Source: Tidjanibacter sp.
GTDB taxonomy: Bacteria > Bacteroidota > Bacteroidia > Bacteroidales > Rikenellaceae
DNA: 36,449 nucleotides
Assembly: GCA_017503465.1 (NCBI GenBank)
Contig: JAFVSY010000111.1
Span: 1 to 36,449, forward strand
Direction of reading: 5' to 3'
In this document: positions 8,762 to 17,981 of the stretch, one piece after another
Layout: every line of letters starts with the position of its first letter
Numbering within the stretch: the stretch's first letter is position 1
The notes under the pieces: generated by a model
Seen by the model: the letters and a program-made list of their open reading frames with translations, nothing else
Told to the model about the DNA's origin: nothing
Database searches by the model: none
Translations under genes and position numbers: made by a program

Positions 8762-8896
8762 ATGAAAAGGAGTGAACTTTATGAGGCTCCACTGCTTGAC
8801 ACCATAGAGTGTACGGTGGAGAGTGGCATTGCTTTTTCGCAAGGCCAAGAGAGTGTAATCGAAGATTTGTTGTACGAAGATTATCAACCCGAGTAG
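8762..8896 (+). CDS. Small 44-residue peptide preceding the lipoprotein
   Basis: ATG at 8762 opens a 44-codon frame ending with TAG at 8894-8896, starting MKRSELYEAPLLDTIE and ending DLLYEDYQPE. The shape (Lys-rich start, 'Y..P.l..ie', then an acidic tail) matches the short hypothetical peptides often found just upstream of fimbrillin-type lipoprotein genes in Bacteroidales. There is no signal peptide or membrane segment. It sits 22 nt before the lipoprotein gene and probably shares its transcript. Function is unknown; it could be a true product or a translated leader. Confidence 0.6.
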   Translation: MKRSELYEAPLLDTIECTVESGIAFSQGQESVIEDLLYEDYQPE

Positions 8897-8918
8897 AACT
8901 GCTAAAACCATTACGACG

Positions 8919-11015
8919 ATGAAAAAATCTTTATTCTTTTTGAGCGCAGCGCTGGTTTTGGTAAGTTGCGCAACCGATGTGAACGACAATATTAAACCCG
9001 AAATACCTGAGGGTGAGTTGACCTTCGTAGCAGGTATCGATAATGAGGATGCTACAAGGGTTGGCCTTACGAGTGGTGTATCTGCTTGGGAGGCTGCCGA
9101 CCAAATCGGTGTATTTAGTGTTGATGCCGAGAATGCCATTTTGAGTGCCAATATTTCCTATGCTACCGAAGATGCAGGAGCAAAAGCAACCTTTGCCCCA
9201 GCAGGCGAGGATGTGGTTGTAGCTGGTACAAAATACTATGCAATGTATCCATATTGCAAAGGCTACCCCAGCAAACTGAATGCTTCGGGCGACTTTGTAG
9301 CTGTAGCAGCAGGAGATCCCATCACCGACTACAAATACGCACCTTGGGTCTCCAATGCGACACAGATATTTACTCCCACAGATGGTGGCCTGACAACCTC
9401 CAACAACGACTACTACCTCTATGGCAGTGGCGTTGCTCCCGTCGAGGGCAATAAGGTGCAGATGACTTTCACCCACGCACTTCCCATTTTGGAGATTGGT
9501 CTGTTGGGTATGGATAGGGTGACTAAGGTTCAGTTGCAAACTGTAACTAAAGCCGACGGTAACGTACAGGCTGAGAATAAGTTCCTCAATGCAAAGGGTA
9601 TCGTAAACCTTGCAACCGGTGAAATCATCACCACCAATATCGCTTCTACGGGTCACAGGGTAATTGGCTCGATTGAGGGTGGCGCCACACTGAATACAAC
9701 CACTCCCTTGCGCCTCAAATTTGTTGTGGGACGTTTTGAGTGCAAAGACGGTATGACTGTTACCGTAACTTTGGCCGATGGATCTACCATTAATAAGACT
9801 ATTTGGGAAGGCAAGACCGTGTCGATGTATGATGCAGCGAAGGGTAAGAATAAACACGTATACCAGCCTGTCATTGTTCCCTATGTTACCGCTGAGGCTC
9901 CTGCCGAGTTTGCTGCCGCAGGTGGTACCGCAACCATCATTCCCGCCACTTCATCGGCTTGGACCATTACCTCCAAACCCGAATGGGCAACCGTATCGGT
10001 CAATGAAGGTGCCACAGGAGAGGGTTTTGTTGTTACCGTTGAGGCAAGTACTGCTGCTGCTCGCACAGGCGTTATTGAGTTTACCAACGCCGAGGGTGCA
10101 AAGGGTAGTGTAACTATCTCACAGGCCGAGTATGTTGCTGTTGCTGCAAACTACTACTCTGTTGTAGTAAACGACATCGATTGGACAGCCTCCTATGTTC
10201 AGCACGTTAAGAATGCTGGTGGCGACATTATCGCAACCATCACCAAAGAGTATCTTGGTGCAACTGAGGATAAGCAGGTTGTTGTGGTTTACAATGGAAC
10301 CAATCTCGCAAGTGGTTTGACACTTGATGGTGCAACCATTGCCATTCCCGATATGAACCCTGCAAATGTGGTTTACGACGGAGGTGAGGGTACAGACGCA
10401 GCCGTTGTTTACATCAAGGACGATGGCTCGGAAATTAGCTTCACCGAGCAGGCTGGTGCAAGCACCGCAACCATTGCTCCCTATGTTCTGACTAGTAACA
10501 TTAAGAGCCACGCCACCGTGAAGATTGGCTCGAAGATTTGGCTTGCAGAGGATTTCTGCACCACCAAGTATGTTGATGGCACCGATATCACTTCGGCAGT
10601 AGCAGGTGATGCTTGGACAACCACTGACGCACGAGTATTTATCAATGGTGATATACATCTCTACAACGGCTTTGCAATCGGCTATGCAGCGTCTGGTGAT
10701 TGCGATGACAGCAACTTTGCACCCGCAGGTTGGAAACTTATCGTTGCCGACGAGTGGACTGCTTTGGGTGCATTTGTGAATAACGTGGTCGAAACACTGA
10801 ATGGCGATGCCCTCTTTGGAGCAACAAGTTTGTTGAAGGCCGCTGCAAGCAGTGGCAAAGTTAAGTTCTCTCCACTTGCGTACACCAACACTTGGGGTGG
10901 TGGCGCATCTGCATCCAGTAAGGCACCTATGCTGCTGTTCAAGAGTGGTGCTGCTGCAACTACAAGTAGTCAGGGTATCGTAACCGGTTTCTCTGTTCGC
11001 CTTGTACAGGAGTAA
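8919..11015 (+). CDS. Surface lipoprotein with fimbrillin-like, BACON and FISUMP domains
   Basis: A 698-residue lipoprotein. The signal peptide ends in a lipobox with C17 (VLVSC). Residues about 33-320 look like a fimbrillin-type domain (LTFVAGI, ATRVGL, then YYAMYPY). A BACON domain spans about 325-404 (SSAWTITSKPEWATVS, then GVIEFTNAEG and VTISQAE). A stretch of unclear type follows at 405-530. The C-terminus (about 534-698) matches the FISUMP/Fib_succ_major pattern: KIGSKIWLAEDF, then FAPAGWKLIVADEWTALGAF. BACON modules are thought to bind glycans or mucin or to act as spacers. It is probably a cell-surface binding or adhesive protein that works with the neighbouring PUL. It ends before a strong terminator, so it is a unit separate from the sigma gene. 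Confidence 0.8.
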   Translation: MKKSLFFLSAALVLVSCATDVNDNIKPEIPEGELTFVAGIDNEDATRVGLTSGVSAWEAADQIGVFSVDAENAILSANISYATEDAGAKATFAPAGEDVVVAGTKYYAMYPYCKGYPSKLNASGDFVAVAAGDPITDYKYAPWVSNATQIFTPTDGGLTTSNNDYYLYGSGVAPVEGNKVQMTFTHALPILEIGLLGMDRVTKVQLQTVTKADGNVQAENKFLNAKGIVNLATGEIITTNIASTGHRVIGSIEGGATLNTTTPLRLKFVVGRFECKDGMTVTVTLADGSTINKTIWEGKTVSMYDAAKGKNKHVYQPVIVPYVTAEAPAEFAAAGGTATIIPATSSAWTITSKPEWATVSVNEGATGEGFVVTVEASTAAARTGVIEFTNAEGAKGSVTISQAEYVAVAANYYSVVVNDIDWTASYVQHVKNAGGDIIATITKEYLGATEDKQVVVVYNGTNLASGLTLDGATIAIPDMNPANVVYDGGEGTDAAVVYIKDDGSEISFTEQAGASTATIAPYVLTSNIKSHATVKIGSKIWLAEDFCTTKYVDGTDITSAVAGDAWTTTDARVFINGDIHLYNGFAIGYAASGDCDDSNFAPAGWKLIVADEWTALGAFVNNVVETLNGDALFGATSLLKAAASSGKVKFSPLAYTNTWGGGASASSKAPMLLFKSGAAATTSSQGIVTGFSVRLVQE

Positions 11016-11063
11016 GTGTTTTTAGGAAATCCACACATATTTTGTAATCTGATTGTTTTGATG

Positions 11064-11107
11064 ACTTTTTATTGGAGGGGTACACGTTTGCCCCTCCAAT
11101 AAAAAGT
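11064..11107. terminator. Perfect 17-bp terminator hairpin
   Basis: Arms 11064-11080 (ACTTTTTATTGGAGGGG) and 11091-11107 are exact reverse complements around a 10-base loop. The hairpin closes the lipoprotein unit. Its loop and right arm overlap the predicted promoter of the sigma gene (11087-11114). Confidence 0.8.
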
Positions 11108-11114
11108 ATCTTTG
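11087..11114 (+). promoter_or_regulatory. Bacteroidetes-type promoter of the sigma/anti-sigma genes
   Basis: TTTG at 11087-11090, then 16 nt, then a perfect TAnnTTTG box (TATCTTTG, 11107-11114). This matches the -33/-7 promoter of the Bacteroidetes housekeeping sigma factor. It predicts transcription starting near 11121 and a leader of about 34 nt. TGGGAG/CTCCCA (11113-11118 and 11135-11140) could fold in the leader. Confidence 0.6.
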
Positions 11115-11154
11115 GGAGCATTTCTTCAATCTTACTCCCAACAACCTACGACCT

Positions 11155-11739
11155 ATGAAGACTTCGCCGTTGGCTATTCAGACACCTATTAGCAGTGAAA
11201 ACACCATATCTGCTGCCGAAAAGTTGCTTGTAAAGCGACTCAAAGCAGGCGATATGGATGCGTTTGAACTGCTCTACCAAAAATATATCGGCAAGGTGTG
11301 GAACTTTACTCACACTCTCCTGCAAGACAAATCTCTTGCCGACGATATCTCGCAAAATGTCTTTATGAAACTATGGGAGAAGCGTGACTATCTCAACGAA
11401 GAACGCTCACTCGGAGCCTACATCTTTACCATCGCAAAGCACTTCGTATTCAAACAAACCGAAAAAATGGTGTTGCACGGCAAATACATCGCCGCAACGC
11501 AAACACGACTTACCCTGCTGGACAATTCGAGTATCGAGGAGTTGGACGCTCGCTTTATGACCGACTACATCAACGACATCCTCGTTCAACTGCCTGCCTC
11601 ACGCCGTGAAATATTCGTGATGAGCAAGTTGCAGGGGCTCTCCAACAAGGAGATTGCACAGAAACTCGGAATAGCAGAGAAAACGGTAGAAACCCAACTC
11701 TATCGTGCCAACAATTTTGTGAAGAAATTTAAGAGGTAG
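11155..11739 (+). CDS. ECF-type RNA polymerase sigma factor
   Basis: A 194-residue sigma-70 family factor of the ECF group found in Bacteroidetes PULs. Region 2 is about residues 35-100 (DAFELLYQKYIGKVWNF, DDISQNVFMKLWEKRDYL). Region 4 is about 140-190 (LPASRREIFVMSKLQGLSNK, EIAQKLGIAEKTVETQLYRA, the helix-turn-helix for -35 recognition). It should be held by the FecR protein encoded 40 nt downstream and freed when the glycan is sensed through SusC. Its targets are probably the susC operon and perhaps the 8762 unit (inference). It has its own housekeeping-type promoter. Confidence 0.93.
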   Translation: MKTSPLAIQTPISSENTISAAEKLLVKRLKAGDMDAFELLYQKYIGKVWNFTHTLLQDKSLADDISQNVFMKLWEKRDYLNEERSLGAYIFTIAKHFVFKQTEKMVLHGKYIAATQTRLTLLDNSSIEELDARFMTDYINDILVQLPASRREIFVMSKLQGLSNKEIAQKLGIAEKTVETQLYRANNFVKKFKR

Positions 11740-11779
11740 TGTAAGTATTTTGCACTCGGAATAGATATATCTTTTTGGA

Positions 11780-12781
11780 ATGAAAAACATCGAATTACTC
11801 AATAAACTCCTCGCCGGAAACATCTCCCCGTTGGAAAAAGACCAACTTGTGGAGTGGTTTGTGAGTGGAGATGCGCACGACGAACTCGACCCCCTCTACA
11901 AGGAGGAGTGGCTCAACGCATCCTCCATCATAGCCGATGAAATCAACAGCGAAGTGTGGGACGACGTGGCAGAGAGAATCTGCTCGGAGGAGTGTCTGGC
12001 CAAGGCTAACGACACCACCCAACGTCGCACAAGTGTCGTGGGGCAGGTGTGTGGTCTGGTGGCAGGCTTGGCCATTGTGCTCAGCTGTATATTGGGCGTG
12101 ATGCTCCACAACTCGGAGCCTTATGTCATCTCCGTCGAAAGGGGACAAAAGGCCAACATTACACTCCCCGATGGTACAAACGTGGCACTCAACTCGGCCT
12201 CCACACTATCCTACCCACGCAACTTTGGTGTGGTGAAGCGCAATGTGAAACTCGAAGGTGAGGCCTATTTCGACGTAGCAAAGAATGGCAGGCCCTTTAA
12301 GGTTGAAACATCCCACTTGGATATTGCCGTGATGGGTACAAGTTTCGATGTGAAGGCCTACGATGAGGACGAATCGGTGGTTACAACAGTGGTGGAAGGG
12401 TGTGTGAAGGTGTTGTCAGACAATGGTTCTGAGTACATTCTCAACCCACAAGACGAACTAACCTACTCCGTACACAGCAAGAACTTTTCCAAAAACCGTA
12501 TCGAGGATGTGGAAGAGGTGGCTCTGTGGAGCAAAAACCAACTCGTCTTCCGAGGTGAGAACTTCGAGGAGATTGCTGTGATGTTGTCGAGGTTGTACAA
12601 TGTTGAGGTCGCTTTCCTCTCCGACGAGGTCAAGCAGTACACCTTCTCGGGTATCATCCGCAACAGCAGCCTCCTCAATGTAGTCGAAATTATGAGTCTT
12701 ACGGCACCGGTAAAGTGCAAGCTCAGTGGCAATATGATTGTCATCAGCGAAGACCCCGAGCGAAGGGCACTATACGAATAG
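11780..12781 (+). CDS. FecR-family anti-sigma factor
   Basis: A 333-residue transmembrane anti-sigma regulator. The cytoplasmic N-terminus (1-85) would bind the sigma factor. A single membrane helix spans about 86-109 (VVGQVCGLVAGLAIVLSCIL). The periplasmic FecR domain covers about 115-212 (RGQKANITLPDGTNVALNSA, LEGEAYFDVAKN, VMGTSFDVKAY), and a C-terminal DUF4974-like domain about 255-325 (NFEEIAVMLSRLYNVEVAF). It relays the signal from the STN domain of the SusC encoded next, releasing the sigma factor. It lies 40 nt after sigma and 45 nt before susC. Length is typical. Confidence 0.93.
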   Translation: MKNIELLNKLLAGNISPLEKDQLVEWFVSGDAHDELDPLYKEEWLNASSIIADEINSEVWDDVAERICSEECLAKANDTTQRRTSVVGQVCGLVAGLAIVLSCILGVMLHNSEPYVISVERGQKANITLPDGTNVALNSASTLSYPRNFGVVKRNVKLEGEAYFDVAKNGRPFKVETSHLDIAVMGTSFDVKAYDEDESVVTTVVEGCVKVLSDNGSEYILNPQDELTYSVHSKNFSKNRIEDVEEVALWSKNQLVFRGENFEEIAVMLSRLYNVEVAFLSDEVKQYTFSGIIRNSSLLNVVEIMSLTAPVKCKLSGNMIVISEDPERRALYE

Positions 12782-12826
12782 AAAAAAACCAAACAAAATT
12801 ATTAACTTAAAAATTGTGTGTAATAG

Positions 12827-15800
12827 ATGAAAAAACTTGTCAAAAGAGTTCTTTTCATTGTGGCGTGTATGGTCGCACTACCCTCCGTTGTACAGGCACA
12901 AATCACACTATCCGTTAAGGACCAAACAATCCAATCGGTCATCAAACAGATAGAGCGAGGTAGCGACTACGTCTTCTTTTACAGCAACTCCCTCCCCGGA
13001 TTGGACAAGAAGTGCTCGCTCACAGTGAAAGACGAAGCCATTGAGACGGTGCTCGCAAAATTGTTTGAAGGCACACGCATCTCATTCACAATCAAAGACG
13101 ACAAGCAGGTGTCGCTAATGGCTAAAAACGATGCCAAAGCACCCTCGTCAGCACCCAAAACATCAGGGCCGCAAAAATCTCAACTCGTTGCCAAAGGTGT
13201 GGTGATGGATGAAAAGGGCGAACCGGTGATTGGTGCCACTGTAACACAGGTGGGCACCACCAATGGTACCTCCACCGATGCTTTCGGTCAGTGGACCCTC
13301 GCTCTCTCGCCTGCGGGTGAGCAGATTGTGGAGTTCGAGTATCTTGGCTATGCATCGCAGCGTAGGGCGGTGGATGCCTCCAACCCATCGATGGTGGTTG
13401 CTATGAAAATGGACGCCACACAGCTGGAAGATGTGGTGGTTGTGGGCTATGGCGTGCAGAAGAAGGTCAACCTCACAGGCTCTATTGCTACGGTGAGGGT
13501 GGACGAAGGCTTCGCAGACCGCCCCGTAACCAACATCTCGTCGGGTTTGGCAGGTTTGGTCCCCGGTTTGGCCGTTGCACAGGCTTCGGGTGAGGCTGGT
13601 AACAACAGTGCCGAGTTGCTCATTCGTGGTATGGGTACCGTCAATGATGCTTCGCCACTGATTGTTATTGATGGTCTACCTGGTCTTACTTTGGACCGTG
13701 TGAATATGGAGGATGTGGAGAGTATCTCGGTGTTGAAGGACGCCGCTGCCTCGGCCGTGTATGGTGCTCGTGGTGCCAACGGCGTTATTCTCATCACCAC
13801 CAAGACCGGTAAGAGCGCACAGAAAACACAGGTCAAGTTTTCATCCTCGTATGCAATCTCGAAGCCTACCAACACATTCCACTTCCTCACCGACTATGCA
13901 CGTGTGATGCACCTCCAACAGCGTAGGCACGGAGTGAGCGTACTGCTCAAAGACCTCTATTTCAAGGATGCTACGGTGGATGAGTGGTTGGCTATGCAGA
14001 TGATTGACCCCGTGAACTATCCCAACACCGATTGGTGGGACCAGATTACTCGCACGGGTATTATGCAACGCTACAATATCTCCGCAACGGGTAGTACCGA
14101 CGTGTCCAACTTCTACGCATCGGGTGGCTACCAGAACGAGGTGGGACAGTTCCTCAACAATGACCACCAGCGATATAACGCACGTTTCAACTACGACTAC
14201 AAGGTTAAGAACAACATCAACATTGGTGTTCGATTCGATGGTAGCTGGACAAACACCCAGTCGGCCTCTACGGGTAACCTCTGGAACTCCATCCCCGGTA
14301 TCTACCCCTACGACCCCGAAACGGGACACTATGGTGGTACGATGGCCTATGGCGAGAGCATTTCGGGTGTGAACAACCCTCTGGCTATGCTCAATAGCAC
14401 CATCAGCAAACGCAGCCGTCAGGAGGCCAACGCTTCGGCCTACCTCGATTGGTCGCCCCTAAAAGGGCTGAAAATGACCGTGGACTACATCATCCACTTC
14501 CAAAACACCTTCTCGGCCTCGGCTCCTATGCCCACCGGCCCTGCGTGGAACTTCCAAACCGACTCGCCAACCGAGTTGATTTATGTGCCCAACAACGCAG
14601 GTATCGAAAATAATATCTCGACCGGCTGGAAGAGTCAATTCTCCACCCGTATCGACTACAATACAACCATTGCACGTAATCACGACATCGCCATGTTGGT
14701 ACTCTACAACGAGGAGTCCAACTTCTCACGCTCGCTGGGCGCAAGCAGGGAGGAGCGTATCGACCCCTCGTTGAGCGAGATTAACGCTGCACTGACCAAT
14801 GTGCAGACCACTTCGGGTACTTCGGCCGCTTCGGGCCTTAGGTCGTTTGTGGGACGTGTGAACTACTCGGCCTACGACCGCTACCTCTTGGAGGTTAATG
14901 CTCGTTACGACGGCTACTCGCGCTTCACCCGTGGCCACCAGTGGGGACTCTTCCCTTCGGTGTCGGCAGGTTGGAGGTTCTCGGAGGAGGATTTCTTCCA
15001 GACCTATATGCCCGAGGCGTGGAGCAATGGTAAATTCAGGGTATCCTACGGCTCGTTGGGTAACAACACAGGTGTGTCGAACTACCAGCAGCTGAACACC
15101 CTCACAAGTACTAAATACTACATCAACGACCAAGTGGTGTCGGGTCTGACAAGTACCAAGATTATCAACGAGAGTCTTACTTGGGAAACAACAACGGTGC
15201 TTAACGTTGGTGTTGACTTGGGTTTCTTCAAGAATAGGCTCTCTATCGAGGCCGACTACTACAATCGCCTCACCGAAGGTATGATTCAGAGTACCAACGC
15301 TTCGATGATGATTGGTGGTCTTTCTACTCCCAAGAAAAATATGGGTAGCCTCCTCAACAGGGGTGCCGAGTTGAACATCACTTGGGCCGACAAGGTGAAA
15401 GATCTGCGCTACTTGATTAACTTCAATATTTCGCACAACCAATCGCTGCTGCTTTCGTGGAATGAGTATCTTGATACGGGTACCATCTGGATTGGTATGC
15501 CCTATAATTTTGCCTATATGTACCACGATTCCGGTTTTATCAACCAGACTTGGATGGATACTTATAGGGGCGTACCACAGAGCAAATTCCCCGGCGACTT
15601 GTTGCTGACGGATGTCAATGGTGATGGTCAGGTAAACCGCTACGATATGGTGGCATACCCACAATATAACCAAGACCGTCCAACAACCAACTATGGTTTC
15701 AACACCCAACTGCATTGGAAGGGCCTCTCGCTGTCGATGCTGTGGCAGGGCACCTATGGACGTATGGCCAACTGGCGCACCAGCTATAATAACTTCAACT

Positions 15801-16156
15801 TCGACACTACGGGCTATGCTCCTACTTGGGACCATTGGAATAAACAGTGGACCTACGACAACCGCTATGGCGAGTGGCCAAGGGCAGGTGGTGGTCAGGC
15901 TACGGCCAATATGGAGACTACCAACTATTGGTTTGACGATTTGAGTTACCTACGTTTGAAGAACCTTGAAGTGGCTTACAATCTGCCTAAAAAGATGCTC
16001 AAAAACATAGGTATAAGTAACGTGAAAGTCTATTTGTCAGGTACCAACCTTTTGACCTTCACCAAGTTCAGGGGCCTTGACCCGGAGAAGAGCAATCTCA
16101 ATGACCTCTATCCTCTCAACAAGACCTATTCGTTTGGTATCAACATCACCCTCTAA
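12827..16156 (+). CDS. SusC-like TonB-dependent transporter with STN signalling domain
   Basis: An 1109-residue outer-membrane transporter. The signal peptide is cleaved after about residue 24 (VVQA). An STN domain at 26-96 (TLSVKDQTIQSVIKQIERGS) is the part that contacts FecR-type anti-sigma factors. A carboxypeptidase-D regulatory-like domain spans 121-195 (GVVMDEKGEPVIGATV). The conserved EDVVVVGYGVQKK starts at 201, a TonB plug follows (LLIRGMGTVND, VLKDAAASAVYGARGANGVI), then a 22-strand barrel ending YSFGINITL. It imports oligosaccharides with the SusD lid encoded next. The STN domain shows that this PUL is controlled by the sigma/anti-sigma pair and not by a hybrid two-component sensor. 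Confidence 0.95.
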   Translation: MKKLVKRVLFIVACMVALPSVVQAQITLSVKDQTIQSVIKQIERGSDYVFFYSNSLPGLDKKCSLTVKDEAIETVLAKLFEGTRISFTIKDDKQVSLMAKNDAKAPSSAPKTSGPQKSQLVAKGVVMDEKGEPVIGATVTQVGTTNGTSTDAFGQWTLALSPAGEQIVEFEYLGYASQRRAVDASNPSMVVAMKMDATQLEDVVVVGYGVQKKVNLTGSIATVRVDEGFADRPVTNISSGLAGLVPGLAVAQASGEAGNNSAELLIRGMGTVNDASPLIVIDGLPGLTLDRVNMEDVESISVLKDAAASAVYGARGANGVILITTKTGKSAQKTQVKFSSSYAISKPTNTFHFLTDYARVMHLQQRRHGVSVLLKDLYFKDATVDEWLAMQMIDPVNYPNTDWWDQITRTGIMQRYNISATGSTDVSNFYASGGYQNEVGQFLNNDHQRYNARFNYDYKVKNNINIGVRFDGSWTNTQSASTGNLWNSIPGIYPYDPETGHYGGTMAYGESISGVNNPLAMLNSTISKRSRQEANASAYLDWSPLKGLKMTVDYIIHFQNTFSASAPMPTGPAWNFQTDSPTELIYVPNNAGIENNISTGWKSQFSTRIDYNTTIARNHDIAMLVLYNEESNFSRSLGASREERIDPSLSEINAALTNVQTTSGTSAASGLRSFVGRVNYSAYDRYLLEVNARYDGYSRFTRGHQWGLFPSVSAGWRFSEEDFFQTYMPEAWSNGKFRVSYGSLGNNTGVSNYQQLNTLTSTKYYINDQVVSGLTSTKIINESLTWETTTVLNVGVDLGFFKNRLSIEADYYNRLTEGMIQSTNASMMIGGLSTPKKNMGSLLNRGAELNITWADKVKDLRYLINFNISHNQSLLLSWNEYLDTGTIWIGMPYNFAYMYHDSGFINQTWMDTYRGVPQSKFPGDLLLTDVNGDGQVNRYDMVAYPQYNQDRPTTNYGFNTQLHWKGLSLSMLWQGTYGRMANWRTSYNNFNFDTTGYAPTWDHWNKQWTYDNRYGEWPRAGGGQATANMETTNYWFDDLSYLRLKNLEVAYNLPKKMLKNIGISNVKVYLSGTNLLTFTKFRGLDPEKSNLNDLYPLNKTYSFGINITL

Positions 16157-16170
16157 TGTGCAAGGAAGTT

Positions 16171-17961
16171 ATGAATAAGAGTATAAAGAGAATATTGACA
16201 GCCGTAGCAGGTGTTATTCTGTGTGTGAGCTGCGACCCCAATTTGCTCATTGAGTCGCCCACAGACCGCCTGAGCGATACCCAATTCTGGAATTCGCTGG
16301 ACGATGCCGAAACATCGCTCTATGGCACATTGGCTCACTGCCGCAACGTATTCTATCAGGAGTTTTTCCTCGATGGACACGGCGAGTATGTGAGGATGAA
16401 CAATAACAAATTCAAACCCTCTGGCTATGGTAGTCGCTTCGATGCAATGTACAAGAGTTGCTACACAGCCATCAACCACCTCAACTACACTATCGACCAC
16501 ACCAACGAATTCCTTAAGGGAGTGTCGGACCCCGATGACGTGGAGATGCTCGAAAGGGTTGTTGGCGAGGCAAGGTTGTGGAGGGCAACAGTCTACCTGA
16601 GGCTGGTTGCATTCTGGGGCGATGTGCCTCTGCTGGATCACATCGTTACCGATATGCAGCAGGTGGACACTATTGGCCGTACTTCGATTGCCGCTTTGCG
16701 TAAGTTTATGGTGGAAGACCTTACCTATGCATTCGAAAAACTGCCCGAACCGGGTGCCACCATCAAAGGCCGTTCGTCGAAGGTTGCAGCCCTCGCAATG
16801 AGGGGTAAGGTGAATCTCTATTGGGCCTCGTGGAACAACTTCGGTTGGCCCGAGGTGGCAGAAATGGGCACCTTCAAGGCAAGCAAAACCGAGGCTTTGA
16901 GTGCCTACAAGGCCGCTATGGACGACTTTGAGGATGTTATCAACGACTACGGACTCACACTCTTCCGTGATGGCGAGCCGGGCGATTGGGGTGAGATGGG
17001 TAAGTGCGATGTGCTACCCAACTACTTCTACCTCTTCCAACCCGAAGCTGATGGTTGCTCGGAGATGATTATGACACTCTCCTATGGTGGTCAGGGTACC
17101 GACCAGAGTGAGCAGTTGATGTATGAGTTTGGTAATTATAGTACTGAGAAGGCTCCCGGACGACTCACTCCACGTTCGGAGATTATTGACCGCTACCAAT
17201 CAACCATCACCGGCGACTTCTGCGAGCCAGTGGTTAGGGACCCCAACGCAAAACTCAAAAATGGCGCTTGCAATCCGGAAACCTACCGCAATAGGGACTA
17301 TCGTATGAAGGCTACAATGCTGTGGAACGGCGAGAGTATGCCCACGATGATGGAGTTGAAAGACACCGGTGTAAAACGCTATATGTATAAGCAATACACC
17401 GGAACTGCAGTTGGCGCAGGAGGTGATGAGTTGGAGCTGCTCACTGTGAGTGAGGATGAAACAGGACTCATCTTCCGTAAGTTCGTGCGCGACCACGCCG
17501 GAGCCTACAACAATGAGGGCGACTACGATTTCCCGCTGATTCGTTTGGCCGATGTTTATCTGATGTATGCCGAGGCTGCCAACGAATTCTATGGCGGCTA
17601 CACCGACCAAGCACTCGCATTGGTTAATAAGGTGCGCCACCGTGGTAACCTCCCCGAGTTAGCTCCCGAGAAGTATAGCACCAAGGAGGCCTTCTTTGAG
17701 GCTATCAAACAGGAGCGTATCGTGGAACTCATTGGCGAAGGACAGCGCCAGTTCGACATTCGCCGTTGGAGGGATATTGCCAATGTATTTGGTCCCGCCT
17801 ATGGCTCGGGTGTTCACTTCTTCGACACCAAAGGCTCCGATAAGGGCAATGTGTGGAAGGCTGCTGACCCAAAGAGTTACCAAAAATGCTATGTGTTCCA
17901 ATTCCCCACTTCGGAGGTGGACCGTAACCCCAATATTGACCAAACTCCTTGCTGGAACTAA
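16171..17961 (+). CDS. SusD-like glycan-binding lipoprotein
   Basis: A 596-residue outer-membrane lipoprotein. I start at the ATG at 16171 (MNKSIKRILTAVAG), which gives a proper lipoprotein signal with C21 (LCVSC) and has an AAGGAAG purine run just upstream. An in-frame ATG at 16156 overlaps the susC stop but spoils the signal peptide. SusD hallmarks are RATVYLRLVAFWGDVPLL, IRLADVYLMYAEAANEF, VNKVRHRGNLPEL, IKQERIVELIGEGQRQFDIR and the C-terminal SEVDRNPNIDQTPCW. It forms the lid of the SusCD complex and captures the glycan at the cell surface. It lies 14 nt after susC. Confidence 0.95.
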   Translation: MNKSIKRILTAVAGVILCVSCDPNLLIESPTDRLSDTQFWNSLDDAETSLYGTLAHCRNVFYQEFFLDGHGEYVRMNNNKFKPSGYGSRFDAMYKSCYTAINHLNYTIDHTNEFLKGVSDPDDVEMLERVVGEARLWRATVYLRLVAFWGDVPLLDHIVTDMQQVDTIGRTSIAALRKFMVEDLTYAFEKLPEPGATIKGRSSKVAALAMRGKVNLYWASWNNFGWPEVAEMGTFKASKTEALSAYKAAMDDFEDVINDYGLTLFRDGEPGDWGEMGKCDVLPNYFYLFQPEADGCSEMIMTLSYGGQGTDQSEQLMYEFGNYSTEKAPGRLTPRSEIIDRYQSTITGDFCEPVVRDPNAKLKNGACNPETYRNRDYRMKATMLWNGESMPTMMELKDTGVKRYMYKQYTGTAVGAGGDELELLTVSEDETGLIFRKFVRDHAGAYNNEGDYDFPLIRLADVYLMYAEAANEFYGGYTDQALALVNKVRHRGNLPELAPEKYSTKEAFFEAIKQERIVELIGEGQRQFDIRRWRDIANVFGPAYGSGVHFFDTKGSDKGNVWKAADPKSYQKCYVFQFPTSEVDRNPNIDQTPCWN

Positions 17962-17981
17962 CAAAAATGTTGAAAGAGAAT

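Noticed and set aside
14726..15835. Minus-strand open frame of 369 codons
   Set aside because: It lies fully inside susC on the opposite strand, and SusC motifs are continuous there.
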